Positions 41,779 through 43,528 of a stretch of DNA of 43,528 nucleotides are shown here, piece after piece (position 1 is the stretch's first letter; each line of letters begins with the position of its first letter). Position numbers and translations under genes: made by a program. This stretch comes from Chloroflexota bacterium (GTDB lineage Bacteria; Chloroflexota; Anaerolineae; Caldilineales; Caldilineaceae): assembly GCA_024277175.1 (NCBI GenBank), contig JAJRVT010000400.1, forward strand, positions 1 through 43,528. Direction: 5' to 3'. Below the pieces are notes generated by a model, which was not told the origin of the DNA, made no database searches, and was given only the letters and a program-made list of their open reading frames with translations.

Positions 41779-43528
41779 GCTTTTCCTCCGTCTCGATCCA
41801 CATCCGCCGGCCGTCGCTGTAGAGATGGACTCGTCCTTGGCGATCGGTGCGCAGGGTGAGCAGGCCCGCCAGCCGCGCCAGCACGTCGTCGTGGGGATGA
41901 CCGTAGTCGTTGTCCGCGCCCACCTGGATCACGGCGAGGGACGGCTGCACGGCCTGGACAAGGTCGTCGCCGGTGGCGCTGTGGCTGCCGTGATGACCCA
42001 CCTTGAGCACGGTAGAGGCGATGGGCATCCCCTGTTCGATCCAGGCCGATTCGCTGGGCAGGCCGGCGTCGCCTGTCAGCAGCACGCTCAGATCGCCGTA
42101 GACCAGCTTGGTCACCAGGGAGTTCTCGTTGTCCAGATTCTCGTCCTGGAAACCGCCGGGTGGCGGCCAGAGCACCCACAGGGCCGCGCCATCGCCCAGA
42201 TCGAGCCAGCCGCCCTCGTGCTCCAGCCGCACATCCACGCCCGCGCGCGCCATCGCGTCCCGCCAGGCCTGGGCGTCAGGGTTGGCCTGGGAGACGACCG
42301 TGTCCAGTGCGTAGGCCACCTGGAAGCGGCCCGGCACATCCACCTGGGCCTTCATGTGGTCCGCGTCCGGGTGGGTGAGGAGCGCGACGTCGATGGTGCG
42401 GTCCCAGAAGGGCATGACCGCACCCAGTTCGTTGAAAAGCGTCTGAGCGCTGGCCCCGCCGTCGATCAGCACCTTGCGCCCCGACGGCGTGACAATGAGG
42501 ACGCCGTCCCCCTGGCCGATGTCCAGAAAGTAGACGTGCAGCCGCCCATCCGGCTGGGTGAGGGCCATGCGCCAGACCAGGACGGCCAGGACCGCCAACA
42601 CGGCCAGGGTCACCGGTCCCAGGAGCCGGGATCGCCAGTCGAAGCGCATCCAACCCGCCATCTTCGTCAGGCCTGCCTGCAGGGGCTTGCGCCAGCGGGC
42701 GCCGAAGATCAGCGCGTAGGTCAGGGCCAGGGCCGGCAGGCCATAATGGGCGATGGTCAGGCTGGCCCCGGGCAGGGCCGCGCTCCACTGGACCATGGCC
42801 ACCGTCCACACCAGGCTCAGCCACGGGATCCAGAGCAGGGCCTGGGCCACCCAGGACAGGCCGGCCACGCCCGTCAGCACGCCAGCGCTGCCCCAGAGCA
42901 TGATCAGCGGCTGGACGGGCGCGATGAGCACATTCGTGAGCAGGCTGACCAGGCTGAGGCGGCCGAAGTAGTAGACGACTAGGGGCAGGGTGGTCACGTT
43001 GGCCGCGATGGTGACCAGGAGGCCGTCCTGGATGAGGGCGCGAGTGAAGGAGCGGGTATGGGTGGCCAGGGCGGTGGCTTGGACCATTGGAAGATTGGGC
43101 GACTGAGAGATTGGCGATTGGGCGATCGGCGGTTGGCGACGGGGGCGGAGTTTGCGGGCCAGATTGGCGAAGGCGTCGGTAATGGGGTCGGTGAAAAGGA
43201 TCAGGCCGGCGGTGGCGGCGCTGGAAAGCTGGAAGCCCACGTCCCAGAGGGTGAGGGGGTTGGCCAGGGTCATGACCAGGCAGGCGACGGCCAGGCTCAC
43301 CAGCGCTGTGCTGCGTCGGTTCAGGGCGATGGCCCAGACGAAAAGGCCGCCCATGAGCGCGGCGCGCATGACCGCGGGGTCGCCGCCCACCAGGATGGCG
43401 AAGGCCGCGATGCCGATGAGCGCGGGGTAGACGGCCCGCTTGCGCCCCAGCAGCCGCGCGCCCACGGCCATGAAGACGGCCGCGATCAGGGCCACGTTGC
43501 TGCCGGAGATGACGATGACGTGGCTGGT
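41774..43528 (-). CDS. comEC: ComEC/Rec2 DNA-uptake channel protein, 5' end outside window
   Basis: The visible 584 residues lack the N-terminus, which lies beyond the right edge. The frame reads from the last base (SHVIVISGSNVALIAAV, matching the conserved SGxNV segment of the competence domain) through several membrane helices. It ends in a metallo-beta-lactamase-like domain (FLDIGQGDG, THPDADH and GHHGSHS). ComEC forms the membrane channel for single-stranded DNA in natural transformation, and its C-terminal domain is thought to be a nuclease. At about 43085-43140 an intergenic-type repeat encodes the low-complexity stretch IAQSPISQSPNLP between membrane segments. The stop codon lies in another repeat. 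Confidence 0.93.
   Translation of the reverse strand, partial: TSHVIVISGSNVALIAAVFMAVGARLLGRKRAVYPALIGIAAFAILVGGDPAVMRAALMGGLFVWAIALNRRSTALVSLAVACLVMTLANPLTLWDVGFQLSSAATAGLILFTDPITDAFANLARKLRPRRQPPIAQSPISQSPNLPMVQATALATHTRSFTRALIQDGLLVTIAANVTTLPLVVYYFGRLSLVSLLTNVLIAPVQPLIMLWGSAGVLTGVAGLSWVAQALLWIPWLSLVWTVAMVQWSAALPGASLTIAHYGLPALALTYALIFGARWRKPLQAGLTKMAGWMRFDWRSRLLGPVTLAVLAVLAVLVWRMALTQPDGRLHVYFLDIGQGDGVLIVTPSGRKVLIDGGASAQTLFNELGAVMPFWDRTIDVALLTHPDADHMKAQVDVPGRFQVAYALDTVVSQANPDAQAWRDAMARAGVDVRLEHEGGWLDLGDGAALWVLWPPPGGFQDENLDNENSLVTKLVYGDLSVLLTGDAGLPSESAWIEQGMPIASTVLKVGHHGSHSATGDDLVQAVQPSLAVIQVGADNDYGHPHDDVLARLAGLLTLRTDRQGRVHLYSDGRRMWIETEEKR
43085..43140. repeat. AATCTCC-type repeat inside comEC
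   Basis: GGAAGATTGGGCGACTGAG, AGATTGGCGATTGGGCGATC and GGCGGTTGG are tandem variants of the GAGATTGGG word of the intergenic family. They are read in frame within a cytoplasmic or periplasmic loop of ComEC. Confidence 0.75.

Overview
The window looks like a chromosomal contig of a Chloroflexota bacterium (Caldilineae/Anaerolineae-like). The reasons are inferential: high-GC coding sequence, lipoproteins and Tat substrates without an obvious proteobacterial-style outer-membrane set, an ECF/KdpD-type sensor histidine kinase, a secreted protein ending in the YLPLLQNG type of C-terminus often seen in that phylum, and intergenic space packed with families of imperfect palindromes. No rRNA, tRNA, CRISPR array, phage or transposase gene was seen.

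Positions 53-16490 (all minus strand) form a cytochrome c maturation and periplasmic nitrate reduction region. In transcription order: a zinc-ribbon membrane protein, CcmF, CcmH, a CcmG/ResA thioredoxin, two secreted proteins that look like an AT-richer insert (a TolB-like propeller and a SpoIID-like protein), a membrane protein joining a zinc ribbon to two cytochrome c domains, NapD, the Tat-exported nitrate reductase NapA, a tetraheme lipoprotein that looks like a duplicated NapB, the iron-sulfur quinol-oxidising pair NapG and NapH, and a pentapeptide-repeat lipoprotein.

Positions 16839-22562 (plus strand) encode a complex iron-sulfur molybdoenzyme: a Tat-exported MopB catalytic subunit, a four-cluster ferredoxin subunit, an NrfD-type membrane subunit and a membrane-anchored multiheme cytochrome with six CxxCH sites plus one CX3CH site. 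Then come two NarL-type response regulators flanking a NarX-like histidine kinase whose sensor domain carries a c-type heme motif (22906-26651). The first regulator has Asn in place of the phosphoacceptor Asp. The second is cut by an in-frame TAG inside its DNA-binding helix. Convergent to them, and separated by a strong bidirectional terminator, is an octaheme cytochrome of the hydroxylamine oxidoreductase family (26796-28430, minus). Nap plus an octaheme of this family, cytochrome maturation genes and a redox-sensing two-component system together suggest nitrate respiration to nitrite and on to ammonium.

Positions 28779-43528 hold unrelated genes: a HAS-barrel-like protein with a HerA ATPase, a CBS-pair protein, an aldo/keto reductase, an 1164-residue SF2 helicase, a CheY-like regulator, a hybrid sensor kinase with two receivers, an MFS permease and the 3' part of comEC, which runs off the right edge.

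A striking genome-level feature is a roughly 80-100 bp intergenic double hairpin (outer arms GAACGCGGATT/AATCCGCGTTC, inner arms with compensating base changes) present about ten times, with a partial copy at the left edge and a collapsed 29-bp form. Other palindrome families sit in leaders and even inside coding sequences (ccmH start, comEC, zinc-ribbon protein).
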